In this document: in pieces, positions 46,135 through 57,362 of the stretch
Position numbering within the stretch: the stretch's first letter is position 1
Layout: each line of letters opens with the position of its first letter
Origin: Streptomyces pristinaespiralis
GTDB taxonomy: Bacteria; Actinomycetota; Actinomycetes; Streptomycetales; Streptomycetaceae
NCBI RefSeq assembly: GCF_001278075.1
Contig: NZ_CP011340.1
Location: 3,658,001-3,722,000 of the forward strand
DNA: 64,000 bases
Direction: 5' to 3'
Translations under genes and position numbers: made by a program
Notes under the pieces: generated by a model
The model's input: the letters and a program-made list of their open reading frames with translations, nothing else
The model's database searches: none
What the model was told of the DNA's origin: nothing

Positions 46135-46295
46135 GAGACAACCTCCGGGTCCGCGGACGTCGCGGGTCGGCGCCCACCTCACCCATAACTGTGACGCACG
46201 CCACTGACATTCCACCGGGGACGGCCGCGGCGGGGCCCGCCCCGCGTGACCGAGCACACCACCCATAACCGAGTCGCACCCACGACAATGGCCCT

Positions 46296-47291
46296 GTGAT
46301 CACTTCGCCGCCACGAAGCGCCCACCGCCGGGCCGAGCACGCGTCGACGCCGTACGTCGACCTCACCCGCGCGGAGTGGAGCGCCCTGCGCGAGAGAACC
46401 CCGCTGCCCCTCAGTGCCGAGGAGGTCGAGCAGCTCCGCGGGCTCGGCGACGTCATCGACCTCGACGAGGTGCGGGACGTCTACCTCCCGCTGTCCAGAC
46501 TGCTGAACCTCTACGTCCAGGCCAGCGCCGGCCTCCGCGGCGCCCTCAACACCTTCCTCGGCGACGCGGGAGGCGGCCACGGTGAACAGCGCGGCACGCC
46601 CTTCGTCATAGGGGTCGCCGGCTCCGTGGCCGTCGGCAAGTCGACCGTCGCCCGGCTCCTCCAGGCCCTGCTCGCGCGCTGGCCCGAGCATCCGCGGGTG
46701 GAGCTGGTGACCACCGACGGGTTCCTGCTTCCCATGAAGGAGCTCAAGGCCCGTGGGCTGATGTCCCGCAAGGGCTTCCCCGAGTCGTACGACCGCCGGG
46801 CGCTGACCCGGTTCGTCGCGGACATCAAGGCGGGCAAGGACGAGGTCACGGCACCGGTCTACTCCCACCTCATCTACGACATCGTCCCGGACGAGCGTCT
46901 GACCGTGCGCCGCCCGGACATCCTGATCGTCGAAGGGCTGAACGTCCTCCAGCCGGCGCTGCCCGGCAAGGACGGCCGGACCCGGGTCGGTCTCGCCGAC
47001 TACTTCGACTTCAGCGTGTACGTCGACGCCCGGCCGGAGGACATCGAGACCTGGTACCTCAACCGTTTCCGCAAGCTGCGGGAGACGGCGTTCCAGAATC
47101 CTTTCTCCTACTTCAGGAAGTACACGCAGGTCTCCGAGGAGGAGGCACTCGACTACGCCCGCACCATGTGGCGGACCATCAACAAGCCCAATCTGCTGGA
47201 GAATGTGGCTCCCACCCGCGGCCGCGCCACACTGGTGCTGCGCAAGGGCCCGGACCACAAGGTGCAGCGGCTGTCACTGCGCAAGCTCTAG
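46296..47291 (+). CDS. coaA: Type I pantothenate kinase
   Basis: CoaA phosphorylates pantothenate with ATP, the first and regulated step of coenzyme A synthesis. The 331-residue protein has the Walker A motif [12 protein letters not shown] with Lys115, then [18 protein letters not shown] and [12 protein letters not shown]. Near the end it has [17 protein letters not shown], all typical of the prokaryotic type I enzyme. The start is a GTG at 46296. The DUF389 gene follows 11 bases after the stop. Confidence 0.95.
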   Translation: MITSPPRSAHRRAEHASTPYVDLTRAEWSALRERTPLPLSAEEVEQLRGLGDVIDLDEVRDVYLPLSRLLNLYVQASAGLRGALNTFLGDAGGGHGEQRGTPFVIGVAGSVAVGKSTVARLLQALLARWPEHPRVELVTTDGFLLPMKELKARGLMSRKGFPESYDRRALTRFVADIKAGKDEVTAPVYSHLIYDIVPDERLTVRRPDILIVEGLNVLQPALPGKDGRTRVGLADYFDFSVYVDARPEDIETWYLNRFRKLRETAFQNPFSYFRKYTQVSEEEALDYARTMWRTINKPNLLENVAPTRGRATLVLRKGPDHKVQRLSLRKL

Positions 47292-47302
47292 GAGACTCCG
47301 GC

Positions 47303-48250
47303 GTGCTGCATCTGCGTCTGATCACCCCTGCCGACCGCACCGCGGAGGTGATCGGTCTGCTCGAGAAGACGGTGGGCACGGCGCATCTCGCGGTCGTCCC
47401 CGGGGCCGCCCGTGACCCGCAGGGTGATCTGGTGATGTGCGACGTCGCGCGCGAGGCGGGTGACGAGCTGCTCGCCGCACTGCGCGACCTGGGCATCGAC
47501 GAATGCGGCTCCGTCGCCGTGGAGAACATCGATCTCTCCCTGTCGCACCGCGCGGACCGGGCCGAGAAGGCGGCGCCCGGCGAGGCCGCGGACGCGGTCC
47601 TGTGGGAGCAGCTGTCGGACGCCACGCACGAGGAGTCGACCCTCAGCGTCACCTACATCGCGTTCCTCACGCTGGCGACGATGATCGCCGCCTGTGGTGT
47701 GGTGCTGGACAACGCGATCCTGATCGTGGGAGCGATGGCGGTCGGCCCGGAGTTCGGCCCGCTGGCCGGTTTCTGCACGGCCATCGTCCGCCGCGCCCCA
47801 CGCCTCGCGATGCGCTCGTTCGTGGCGCTGATGGCCGGGTTCGCCGCGGCGATGCTGGTGACGGTGGGCTTCAGCCACTTCATGGACGCGGTGAACCTCT
47901 TCGAGCTGTCGAAGCTGAAGGCGGAACGCCCCAACACCAGCTTCATCTACAACCCGGACTGGTTCTCCTTCGTCGTCGCCCTGCTGGCCGGCACGGCCGG
48001 GATGCTGTCGCTCACCTCGTCGAAGTCGGGCGCCCTGGTCGGCGTCGCCATCTCCGTGACCACGGTGCCCGCCGCGGCGAACGCGGCGGTCGCCTTCAGT
48101 TACAGCTACTACGGACAGGCCTGGGGCTCGACCGAGCAGCTGCTGCTGAACCTGCTGGGCATCGTGCTGGCCGGGACGCTGACGCTGCTGGCCCAGAAGT
48201 TCTTCTGGGCCAGGAAGCGCCGGAGCACCGCGGCCGCCGGGGTCGGGTGA
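47303..48250 (+). CDS. DUF389 integral membrane protein
   Basis: The 315-residue protein has a soluble N-terminal domain of about 110 residues (VLHLRLITPADRTAEVIGLL, GDELLAALRDLGID) and then about six membrane helices. These include TYIAFLTLATMIAACGVVLD and NAILIVGAMAVGPEFGPLAG, the core of DUF389. The function of the family is not known. The GTG at 47303 has TAGGAGA upstream; the stop of coaA lies 11 bases before it, so the two are an operon. It is convergent with glmM. Confidence 0.9.
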   Translation: MLHLRLITPADRTAEVIGLLEKTVGTAHLAVVPGAARDPQGDLVMCDVAREAGDELLAALRDLGIDECGSVAVENIDLSLSHRADRAEKAAPGEAADAVLWEQLSDATHEESTLSVTYIAFLTLATMIAACGVVLDNAILIVGAMAVGPEFGPLAGFCTAIVRRAPRLAMRSFVALMAGFAAAMLVTVGFSHFMDAVNLFELSKLKAERPNTSFIYNPDWFSFVVALLAGTAGMLSLTSSKSGALVGVAISVTTVPAAANAAVAFSYSYYGQAWGSTEQLLLNLLGIVLAGTLTLLAQKFFWARKRRSTAAAGVG

Positions 48251-48269
48251 CACCGGCGCGGACACACGG

Positions 48270-48305
48270 ACGCCCGGTCCGGGACACAGGTCCCCGACCG
48301 GGCGT
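48270..48305. terminator. Bidirectional terminator between DUF389 gene and glmM
   Basis: A 15-bp stem with one mismatch (ACGCCCGGTC, then GGGAC) and a 4-base loop lies 19 bases after one stop and 33 bases after the other. Confidence 0.75.
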
Positions 48306-48338
48306 ACGTACTTCTGCGGTGTGACCCGGCGGCCCGAC

Positions 48339-49697
48339 TCAGCCGAGCGCGGACTTCACCACGTCGGCCAGCCGGCCCGCGACGCACCGCGCCTGCTCGA
48401 TGTCGGCGGCCTCGACCATGACCCGCACCAGCGGCTCCGTGCCGGAGGGACGCAGCAGCACCCGGCCGGTGGAGCCGAGCTCGCGCTCGGCCTCTGCGAC
48501 CGCGTGCGAGAGCTCGGCGGAGGTCTGCACCCGGGACTTGTCCACGTCGGGCACGTTCACGAGGACCTGCGGCAGGCGCTCCATCACGCCCACCAGGTCG
48601 GCCAGCGTCCGGCCGGTCGCCGCGACCCGCGCCGCGAGCATCAGACCGGTCAGCGTGCCGTCGCCGGTCGTGGCGTGGTCGAGCACGATCACATGGCCGG
48701 ACTGCTCACCGCCGAGGCCGAAGCCGTGCGCCTTCATGGCCTCGAGGACATATCGGTCGCCGACCGCCGTCTGCACCAGCTCGACGCCCTCGCGCTCCAT
48801 CGCCAGCTTGAAGCCCAGGTTGGACATCACGGTGGCGACGACGGTGTTGCCGCGCAGCGTTCCCGCCTCGCGCATGGCGAGCGCCAGCACGGCCAGGATC
48901 TGGTCCCCGTCGATCTCGTTGCCCTGCGCGTCCACCGCGAGGCAGCGGTCGGCGTCACCGTCGTGCGCGACGCCGAGGTCGGCCCCGTGCTCGACGACGG
49001 CGGCCTTCAGCATCTCGAGGTGGGTGGACCCGCAGCCGTCGTTGATGTTGAGCCCGTCGGGCTCGGCACCGATCGTGACGACCTCCGCGCCGGCCCGCGC
49101 GAACGCCTCGGGCGAGACGCGGGAGGCGGCGCCGTGCGCCTCGTCGAGGACGACCTTGAGGCCGTCGAGACGGTTGGGCAGCACGGCGATCAGGTGGGCC
49201 ACGTACTTGTCGAAGCCCTCGTCGTAGTCGCTCACCCGGCCGACGCCCGAGCCCGTCGGACGCTCCCACGGCTCGCCGGTCCGGTGCTGCTCGTAGACCT
49301 GCTCGATACGGTCCTCGAGCTCGTCCGCGAGCTTGTGGCCGCCGCGGGCGAAGAACTTGATGCCGTTGTCCGGCATGGCGTTGTGACTCGCGGAGAGCAT
49401 CACACCGAGATCGGCGCCGAGCGCCCCGGTGAGGTACGCCACCGCCGGGGTCGGCAGCACGCCGACGCGCAGCACGTCGACGCCCGCGCTCGCCAGGCCC
49501 GCCACCACGGCGGCTTCCAGGAACTCTCCGGATGCGCGGGGGTCGCGGCCGACCACCGCGGTCGGGCGATGGCCCGCGAACGTGCCCGCTTCAGCGAGCA
49601 CATGTGCCGCCGCGACCGACAGGCCGAGCGCGAGCTCCGCCGTCAGATCCGCGTTGGCGACGCCGCGTACACCGTCCGTACCGAAGAGTCGTCCCAC
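48339..49697 (-). CDS. glmM: Phosphoglucosamine mutase
   Basis: GlmM converts glucosamine-6-phosphate to glucosamine-1-phosphate on the way to UDP-GlcNAc, following GlmS, whose gene is about 5 kb away. The 452-residue protein has the phosphoserine loop [13 protein letters not shown] with Ser104, the metal loop HDGDADRCL, and the sugar-binding GGEQSGHVI. It starts at the GTG at 49697, preceded by CGGAGGAACAACA. It is last in the rplM-rpsI-glmM order, with a hairpin between rpsI and glmM. Confidence 0.96.
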   Translation of the reverse strand: MGRLFGTDGVRGVANADLTAELALGLSVAAAHVLAEAGTFAGHRPTAVVGRDPRASGEFLEAAVVAGLASAGVDVLRVGVLPTPAVAYLTGALGADLGVMLSASHNAMPDNGIKFFARGGHKLADELEDRIEQVYEQHRTGEPWERPTGSGVGRVSDYDEGFDKYVAHLIAVLPNRLDGLKVVLDEAHGAASRVSPEAFARAGAEVVTIGAEPDGLNINDGCGSTHLEMLKAAVVEHGADLGVAHDGDADRCLAVDAQGNEIDGDQILAVLALAMREAGTLRGNTVVATVMSNLGFKLAMEREGVELVQTAVGDRYVLEAMKAHGFGLGGEQSGHVIVLDHATTGDGTLTGLMLAARVAATGRTLADLVGVMERLPQVLVNVPDVDKSRVQTSAELSHAVAEAERELGSTGRVLLRPSGTEPLVRVMVEAADIEQARCVAGRLADVVKSALG

Positions 49698-49761
49698 TGT
49701 TGTTCCTCCGAGAATGCTGAATGCTCGAACCGTTGTTCGCCCGAGGTGGTCGATAGACGAA

Positions 49762-49792
49762 CGCCCCGGCAGCACGGAGTGCCGCCGGGGCG
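49762..49792 (-). terminator. Hairpin between rpsI and glmM
   Basis: CGCCCCGGCxGCAC pairs with GTGCxGCCGGGGCG, 13 pairs with one mismatch and a 3-base loop. It lies 42 bases past the rpsI stop and likely reduces read-through into glmM. Confidence 0.65.
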
Positions 49793-49833
49793 AACGAAAA
49801 GCCGTACAGGATGTCTGCAGGCCAGCCTGCGAT

Positions 49834-50352
49834 TTAGCGCTTGCTGTACTGCGGGGCCTTACGGGCCTTCTTGAGACCGGCCTTCTTGCGCTCGACCGCA
49901 CGGTCGTCGCGGGAGAGGAAGCCGGCCTTCTTGAGGGCGCCGCGGTTGTTGTCCACGTCGGCCTCGTTCAGCGCGCGGGCCACACCGAGGCGCAGGGCGC
50001 CGGCCTGGCCGGACACGCCGCCACCCGAGATACGGGCGATGACGTCGTAGCGGTTGTCGAGCTCGAGCACCTTGAAGGGCTCGTTGACTTCCTGCTGGTG
50101 CACCTTGTTCGGGAAGTAGTCCTCGAGGGTGCGACCGTTGATCTTCCACTTGCCGGTGCCCGGAACGATCCGGACGCGGGCAATGGCGTTCTTGCGACGG
50201 CCCAGGCCGGCGGCCGGCTGCGGGTCGCCGAAGCGGGACGCCATGGACTCGGTGGTGTACTCACCCTCGACCGGGGCGTCCGACTCGAAGGTGGTGACCT
50301 CCGCGTAGGTCTCTTCGCCCTCGACGGGGGTCTCAACAGTGGTCTCGGCCAC
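49834..50352 (-). CDS. rpsI: 30S ribosomal protein S9
   Basis: S9 sits in the small-subunit head with its C-terminal tail reaching the P site. The 172-residue protein has an acidic N-terminal extension of about 45 residues that is usual in actinobacteria. The core follows ([19 protein letters not shown]), with the conserved C-terminal SKR. It follows rplM by 42 bases and is co-transcribed with it. Confidence 0.97.
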   Translation of the reverse strand: MAETTVETPVEGEETYAEVTTFESDAPVEGEYTTESMASRFGDPQPAAGLGRRKNAIARVRIVPGTGKWKINGRTLEDYFPNKVHQQEVNEPFKVLELDNRYDVIARISGGGVSGQAGALRLGVARALNEADVDNNRGALKKAGFLSRDDRAVERKKAGLKKARKAPQYSKR

Positions 50353-50394
50353 GATTCTCCTCAGATTTCTTTTCGTCTTAGGGGGTGGCCGGAA

Positions 50395-50838
50395 CTACTG
50401 CGCGACCTGGGTGATCTCGAACGGGACCGGCTGCTGAGCAGCGTGCGGGTGCTGGTCACCCGCGTAGATCTTCAGCTTCGAGAGCATCTGACGGCCCAGG
50501 GTGTTCTTGGGGATCATGCCCTTGATGGCCTTCTCCACAGCCTTCTCCGGGCTCTTGGCAAGAAGCTCGTCGTAGCGGACGGAACGCAGACCACCCGGGT
50601 AACCGGAGTGGCGGTACGCCATCTTCTGAGTCTTCTTGTTGCCGGAGAGGTGGACCTTCTCGGCGTTGATGATGATGACGAAGTCACCCATGTCCATGTG
50701 CGGGGCATAGGTCGGCTTGTGCTTGCCCCGGAGGAGGTTCGCTGCCGTAGTCGCCAGACGGCCCAGGACGATGTCCTGCGCGTCGATGATGTGCCACTGG
50801 CGCGTGACATCGCCGGGCTTGGGGCTGTACGTACGCAC
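50395..50838 (-). CDS. rplM: 50S ribosomal protein L13
   Basis: L13 is an early-binding large-subunit protein. The 147-residue length, the RTYSPKPGD start, [16 protein letters not shown] and the MIPKNTLGR segment fit the family. The start is the GTG at 50838. A -35/-10 pair about 180 bases upstream gives a long leader, which in many bacteria serves feedback control by L13; I see no defined structure there. Confidence 0.97.
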   Translation of the reverse strand: MRTYSPKPGDVTRQWHIIDAQDIVLGRLATTAANLLRGKHKPTYAPHMDMGDFVIIINAEKVHLSGNKKTQKMAYRHSGYPGGLRSVRYDELLAKSPEKAVEKAIKGMIPKNTLGRQMLSKLKIYAGDQHPHAAQQPVPFEITQVAQ

Positions 50839-51018
50839 GGTCGTAGCCTTCGCTTCTTCAGTGAGTGTGGTCCTGACAAGGCCACCCGGACGATCACGAC
50901 AGCCCTGGCGGCACGCGGGGACGCAACCCGAATGCCTGCCGCTGGTCATCGGCCCGGTGGACCGGCGTAAGGGCCCCTCACGTGAGATAGAGCAAGCCAA
51001 TACGCATAACGAACCAGT

Positions 51019-51048
51019 AGAATACCTGCCTGCCCCCTGGCGGGTCAA
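51019..51048 (-). promoter_or_regulatory. rplM promoter
   Basis: TTGACC (51048-51043) and TATTCT (51024-51019) on the minus strand are 18 bases apart. This is a good vegetative promoter for rplM-rpsI, lying in the only AT-rich patch between rplM and the ABC-F gene. Confidence 0.7.
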
Positions 51049-51100
51049 AACAGGTCCCCGGCCCCCGGCACGCGGGAGCCGGACCGCCCCTTTTCGCGGG

Positions 51101-52723
<1,623 letters not shown>

Positions 52724-52779
52724 GGGGCCGATTCTGACTGCCGGGACCGGTCCCGCCCAACAGGTTTAGGATGCGCGGC

Positions 52780-53760
52780 ATGAGCTTTGGGCAGGGGGGA
52801 CCACAGTGGGGGTCCGGCGGACAGGACCAGAACCCGTACAACCAGGGCCAGTACGGACAGAACCAGTACGGCCAGGACCCGGGCCGGTACGGTCGGAACC
52901 AGTACGGGCAGGACTCCTTCGAGCCGTTCGGCGACCGGTCGGGCAGTGACGGTACGCCCGACTGGGCCGCGCTCGCCGACGCCTCGGCCGCCCGCGCCCG
53001 CCGCAGGCGCTGGCTCATGGTCGGCGGCGGCGCACTCGCGACCGCGCTCATAGCCGGCGCCGTCGCGACCGCGATCGTCTCGTCCAACAAGGAGGGCGAC
53101 GACAGCGCCTCCGACAAGAACAGCAGCCAGCTGCCCGCACCGCCGGAACTGCCGCAGAACACCACCGCGCCGGAGCCGTCGTTCTCGTCCGTGGCCCCGC
53201 TGCCGCCGCCGGACCCGAAGGAATTCATCTCCGAGCGCAAGAAGGACACCCTGCCGCTGAGCGCCGAGACGCTCTTCCCCGGCAGGAAGCTGACGATGGG
53301 CGACCGCGTCTACGACAAGGGCGCGCTGGCCCGCACCGGCAACTGCGCCTCCGCCGTCAAGGGCGCCCTGGCGACCGCCCTCGAGAGCAACGGCTGCGAG
53401 CAGGTCTTCCGCGCCACCTACAGCAAGGACGGCATCGCGGTCACGATCGCCGTCGCCACCTTCGAGAACGAGGCGAAGGCGAAGAAGGCCCTCCAGCAGG
53501 CGTCGGGCAGCGTCGTGCCGCTGCCGGGCGCGGGCGTGCCCGCGTTCTGCAAGGGCGGCCCGGTGTGCCGCTCCACGTTCAACGCCTACGGCCGCTACGC
53601 CTACTTCACGACCACCGGCTACACCACGGCCAAGTCCGTCACCAAGCAGGACACCAAGGCCTTCCAGACGGGCGACGACCTCGGCGAGTTCACGTTCCGT
53701 CAGATCGTCCGCCGCGGCGAGGCGCAGGCCTCCGCGGCGGCCTCCGCTCCGGCGCAGTAG
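52780..53760 (+). CDS. Membrane-anchored protein with Tyr/Gly/Gln-rich N-terminus
   Basis: The protein has 326 residues from the ATG at 52780 (AGGATG eight bases upstream; the ATG at 52771 is too close). The first 50 residues carry YGQNQYGQD-type repeats. A membrane helix (WLMVGGGALATALIAGAVATAIV) follows after a basic stretch. The outside part has a Pro-rich linker and a roughly 170-residue domain with four cysteines, which may form disulfides. No family is recognised. The layout is common among actinobacterial envelope proteins. Confidence 0.83.
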   Translation: MSFGQGGPQWGSGGQDQNPYNQGQYGQNQYGQDPGRYGRNQYGQDSFEPFGDRSGSDGTPDWAALADASAARARRRRWLMVGGGALATALIAGAVATAIVSSNKEGDDSASDKNSSQLPAPPELPQNTTAPEPSFSSVAPLPPPDPKEFISERKKDTLPLSAETLFPGRKLTMGDRVYDKGALARTGNCASAVKGALATALESNGCEQVFRATYSKDGIAVTIAVATFENEAKAKKALQQASGSVVPLPGAGVPAFCKGGPVCRSTFNAYGRYAYFTTTGYTTAKSVTKQDTKAFQTGDDLGEFTFRQIVRRGEAQASAAASAPAQ

Positions 53761-53782
53761 CGGGCGAGCGCGCGTGACGGCG

Positions 53783-53875
53783 CGCTCCCCCGCACAGCAA
53801 GGCAGGCACCGTCGAGGCCACGCTCCCCCGCACAGCGGGCCGGCACCGTCGGGGTCACGCTCCCCAGGGGTGCGT
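53783..53875 (+). repeat. Two and a half copies of a 37-38-bp direct repeat
   Basis: CGCTCCCCCGCACAGC starts at 53783 and 53821, with a truncated CGCTCCCC at 53858. Each full copy continues with GGC-rich sequence and GGCACCGTCG. The region lies between convergent genes and is not coding. Confidence 0.65.
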
Positions 53876-53998
53876 CACGCGGCCACCGGCTCCTCCGCGC
53901 CGACGGCCGGCGGGGACGCGGAACTCACCGCGGCACTTGGCGGCGGCCCGTGGTTGTGGGCGCGCGGCCGCCGCACCGCCTGAGACGGTTCACCGAAG

Positions 53999-54025
53999 GG
54001 GGCGGGCGCCACCGGCGCCCGCCCC
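53999..54025 (-). terminator. Terminator of the sortase-substrate gene
   Basis: A 12-bp perfect stem (GGGGCGGGCGCC) with an ACC loop lies 18 bases past the stop at 54043 on the minus strand. Confidence 0.75.
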
Positions 54026-54042
54026 TCCGTCGTGTCCCACCG

Positions 54043-55713
54043 TCACAGCGGCCGTCGGACCGCCCTGCGCCGCCGTGCCGCGACGAAGAGGACGCCGCCC
54101 GCCACGACCGCCGCCGCGGCGCCGAGACCGGCCACCAGCGCCGACGAACCCGTCGCGGCCAGGCCTCCGTTCGCGGACCCGGTGGCCGGACCGCCGGTCG
54201 ACCCGCCCGTGACGGGCCCGGCCGAGGAGCCACCGGCCGACCCGCCCGTGGCGGACCCGCCGCTGGAGCCACCCGTCGAACCACCGGTCGTGTCACCGGG
54301 CGGCACGTCCTTCGGGTTCACCACGACAGCCGCCTTGTCGTTGTCCGGGGTCTCGTCGTGCCGGGAGTGGCCGCCGTAGTAGAACGAGACGACCCTGATC
54401 TCGCCCTTGGAGTTCTCGACGCCCTTCTCGATCGTCAGCTCGAAGGGCAGTTCGTGCCGCTCGTCCTCCAGGACGAACTCGCCGAACATACAGCGGTACA
54501 CGGGAGCGCCCGGCTTGTCGCCGATCCAGTTCTTGCCGTCTGCCGAGTAGCCGCCGCAGCCCTTCGGGTACGACGTCACCCTGGTGCCGGCCGGCACCGT
54601 GAACTGGACCCCGCCCACGGTGCGCGGGTCACCCCCGCTGCCGCCGGTGACCCAGGCCGGACCGTTGTTGCGAAAGCCCAGATCGACGGTGACGGTCTCG
54701 CCCTTCTCGCCCTCCGCGACGTCGCCGACCGCTTGGAAGTCGGCCGTGTTCACGGCCTGGGGCTCGTACCACCCCTGGTTGTCCCAGATGTACAGGTCGG
54801 TCGACCGGGTGCCGGCGCCCACCTTCTCGAGGGCGACCGAAGGTCCTGTCCCGCGGGTGAACGTCAGCCCGTCCCGCAGCCGTTCGCGCTCGGCGGGCGT
54901 GTCCTCGTGGAAGCCGTAGCCGAGTTGGTCGACGAACGCCCGCTCCAGGGTCTTCAACTCCATGCCGCGGTCGATCCGGTAGGTGGAGCCGGGCTCGAAG
55001 GTTCCCTCGAAGGCGCAGAGCGCGAATCCGGTCCTGGCCGGCCCGGGCAGGTCCGCGTACTCGCAGTTCCCCGCGGTGCGGGGAAGCTCCATCCCCCGGG
55101 TGGTGGTCAGCGCGAGCAGCACCCCCTGGGCCGGGAGCGTGCCCTTGTTGACGAAGGCGAACCTCGGCCGCTGTACCTCACCGACCGCCGGCCGCTCCTT
55201 CAGGTCCACACGGACGGCGGCGAGATCCGGACCGCCCACGCGGACGAGCGTCGAGGCGCCCTGGACCGTGATGCCCTCGGACTCGCCGACCACCCGAAGG
55301 GTGCCGCTCTGCCCGTTCTTGCTGCCCGTTGCGGCGCGGAGCTCCGGGACGCCGATGAGGGTGTCCTCCCCCTCGACGGTCTCCCGGCAGATCATCTTGG
55401 TGCCGGCGATGGCGCAGTGGTCGTCCACCGACCTGACCTTGACGTCCACGAAGTCCGCGATCTCGCTGAAGTCGTAGGTGAAGACGTAGTCCCTGGGTCC
55501 GGTGTCGCCCACCGGTCCGTCCAGCCTCGCGAAGAAATAGGGCTGCTGGAGTGTGGAACCCGGGAGCGGGAGCCCCAGCTCGGCGTCGAGGCGGATGCGG
55601 TAGTCGGGCTCCTCTGCCTGCGCCGTCCCCACGGAACCGCCCAGGAGGGCGACGGCCGTCCCGAAGGCGGCGACACCTCCTAGGAGACGCCGCAGCGTTC
55701 TTCTCCCCACCAT
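54043..55713 (-). CDS. Sortase-anchored surface protein with LAATG motif
   Basis: The 556-residue protein has a signal peptide cut after AQA and a long extracellular part. After a Gly/Ser/Thr repeat linker (GGSTGGSSGGSATGG) it ends with GGLAATGSSAL, a hydrophobic helix and a basic tail. LAxTG is the sorting motif of class E sortases in Streptomyces, so the protein should be linked to the cell wall. The outer region has several beta-sandwich-like segments with few cysteines; I cannot name a binding partner. The start at 55713 is preferred over 55746, since it places the signal peptide at the normal length. Confidence 0.88.
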   Translation of the reverse strand: MVGRRTLRRLLGGVAAFGTAVALLGGSVGTAQAEEPDYRIRLDAELGLPLPGSTLQQPYFFARLDGPVGDTGPRDYVFTYDFSEIADFVDVKVRSVDDHCAIAGTKMICRETVEGEDTLIGVPELRAATGSKNGQSGTLRVVGESEGITVQGASTLVRVGGPDLAAVRVDLKERPAVGEVQRPRFAFVNKGTLPAQGVLLALTTTRGMELPRTAGNCEYADLPGPARTGFALCAFEGTFEPGSTYRIDRGMELKTLERAFVDQLGYGFHEDTPAERERLRDGLTFTRGTGPSVALEKVGAGTRSTDLYIWDNQGWYEPQAVNTADFQAVGDVAEGEKGETVTVDLGFRNNGPAWVTGGSGGDPRTVGGVQFTVPAGTRVTSYPKGCGGYSADGKNWIGDKPGAPVYRCMFGEFVLEDERHELPFELTIEKGVENSKGEIRVVSFYYGGHSRHDETPDNDKAAVVVNPKDVPPGDTTGGSTGGSSGGSATGGSAGGSSAGPVTGGSTGGPATGSANGGLAATGSSALVAGLGAAAAVVAGGVLFVAARRRRAVRRPL

Positions 55714-55814
55714 GGCACTCACCCCTGCCCCACTCCGTCCGGCCACTTGAACGCCGTGTCACGTCCACATGCAAGACCGTCCGGAAAGGCAATGGTTGCC
55801 CTGGGAGCCCTGAT

Positions 55815-56675
55815 TCAGCAGCAGCCCGTCGACAGGCCCGGCAGCGAACGCCTGTTCCGCGCCTCCTTGTTCCGCGCGGCGAGCAACTCGTCGGCCGGGT
55901 AGCCGACTTCCTCCAGCGTCAGCCCGTGCGGGCGCACCACGTGCACCGCCGAGTCGCGGACGCCGGCCGCCAGGACCTTCGCGGGCCACTCGGCGGGCCG
56001 GTGACCGTCGCCGACGAACAGCAGCGCGCCGACCAGCGAGCGCACCATGTTGTGGCAGAAGGCGTCGGCCTTCACGGTCGCTGTGATGACGCCGGACGGG
56101 TCGCGTTCCCACGACAGTTGCTGGAGCGTGCGGATGGTCGTCGCGCCGTCACGCTTCTTGCAGTACGCCGCGAAGTCGTGCTCCCCCACCAGCCCGGCGG
56201 AGGCCTCGTTCATCGCGGCCACGTCGAGCGGCCAGTCGTGCCACAGCACATGGCCGCGCAGCAGCGGGTCGACGCCACCGGGGTTGTCCGTCACCCGGTA
56301 CGCGTAGCGCCGCCATATCGCCGAGAAGCGCGCGTTGAAGCCCTCGGGCGCCTCCGCCACGCTCCAGATCCGCACATCGCGCGAGAGCCGGCCCGCCAGC
56401 CGCTTGAGCAGCTTCTCCCGGTGCTCCGCCCACAGCTCCGAGGGCAGATCCACGTGCGCCACCTGGCCGCGGGCGTGCACGCCGGCGTCGGTGCGTCCGG
56501 CGACGGTCAGCTCGTACGTCGTCCCCGAGCGGGTCACCGTCCGCAGGGCGTCCTCGATCTCGCCCTGCACGGTCCGCCGGCCGCCGGCCTGCTTCGCCCA
56601 GCCGGAGAAGTCCTTGCCGTCGTACGAAAGATCCAGCCGCACCCGTACGAAGCCGGGCTTCACCTCGTCGCTCAC
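55815..56675 (-). CDS. truA: tRNA pseudouridine(38-40) synthase
   Basis: TruA makes pseudouridine at positions 38, 39 and 40 of tRNA. The 286-residue protein has the catalytic aspartate in [34 protein letters not shown] at the start and [14 protein letters not shown] toward the end. I prefer the GTG at 56675 because GAGAGG lies nine bases before it, while the ATG at 56684 directly abuts it. It is the last gene of the alpha operon run, after rplQ. Confidence 0.94.
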   Translation of the reverse strand: MSDEVKPGFVRVRLDLSYDGKDFSGWAKQAGGRRTVQGEIEDALRTVTRSGTTYELTVAGRTDAGVHARGQVAHVDLPSELWAEHREKLLKRLAGRLSRDVRIWSVAEAPEGFNARFSAIWRRYAYRVTDNPGGVDPLLRGHVLWHDWPLDVAAMNEASAGLVGEHDFAAYCKKRDGATTIRTLQQLSWERDPSGVITATVKADAFCHNMVRSLVGALLFVGDGHRPAEWPAKVLAAGVRDSAVHVVRPHGLTLEEVGYPADELLAARNKEARNRRSLPGLSTGCC

Positions 56676-56703
56676 GCGACCCATCCTCTCAACTCACGCG
56701 GAA

Positions 56704-56731
56704 CGGGCCCGCCCCCCATGGGAACGGGCCC
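56704..56731 (-). terminator. Possible hairpin between rplQ and truA
   Basis: Two copies of the self-complementary CGGGCCCG, 12 bases apart, can pair into an 8-bp stem. It lies between rplQ and truA and may weaken read-through. Confidence 0.4.
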
Positions 56732-56754
56732 GCTCGACGAACCTGAAATCAGGC

Positions 56755-57255
56755 TCAGGCGTCCTTGGACTCCTCGGCCGGAGCCTCGTCGGCCTTCGCC
56801 TCCGCAGCCTCGTCGGACGCGTCCTTCTTGAGGGCGTCCTCCTTGACCGCGCGCTTCGTGGCGGCCTCGGCCTCGGCCACGGTCGCCTTCTTCGCGATCT
56901 CGCCCTCGACGAGCTCGATCACAGCCATCGGGGCGTTGTCGCCACGACGGTTGCCGATCTTGGTGATACGGGTGTAGCCACCCGGACGCTCGGCGTAACG
57001 CGGAGCGATCTCGGTGAAGAGCGTGTGCACGATGCCCTTGTCCGTGATCGTCTGCAGCACCAGGCGACGGTTGTGGATGTCGCCCTTCTTCGCCTTGGTG
57101 ATCAGGCGCTCGGCGACCGGACGCAGGCGGCGGGCCTTGGCCTCGGTCGTGGTGATGCGGCCGTGCTCGAACAGCGACTTCGCCAGGTTCGCGAGAAGAA
57201 GCTTCTCGTGAGCGGCGCTGCCACCGAAACGGGCTCCCTTGGTGGGACGCGGCAT
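56755..57255 (-). CDS. rplQ: 50S ribosomal protein L17
   Basis: The 166-residue protein has the L17 core ([44 protein letters not shown]). It is followed by a roughly 50-residue Ala/Lys/Glu-rich tail that goes beyond the E. coli length and is usual in high-GC actinobacteria. The ATG at 57255 follows AAGGAGAAACCCC. It follows rpoA with a hairpin between. Confidence 0.96.
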   Translation of the reverse strand: MPRPTKGARFGGSAAHEKLLLANLAKSLFEHGRITTTEAKARRLRPVAERLITKAKKGDIHNRRLVLQTITDKGIVHTLFTEIAPRYAERPGGYTRITKIGNRRGDNAPMAVIELVEGEIAKKATVAEAEAATKRAVKEDALKKDASDEAAEAKADEAPAEESKDA

Positions 57256-57332
57256 GGGGTTTCTCCTTGTGATCTGCACCGGCCGTGTCAGGTACCGGTG
57301 TCAGTTCCCTCCTGGCGGTCGCCGGAGGGTGT

Positions 57333-57354
57333 GCGGGGAGCCGGAGCTCCCCGC
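57333..57354 (-). terminator. Hairpin between rpoA and rplQ
   Basis: GCGGGGAGC and GCTCCCCGC pair perfectly around a CGGA loop, nine bases past the rpoA stop. It may act as a partial terminator or message stabiliser. Confidence 0.55.
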
Positions 57355-57362
57355 AAGCCTTC

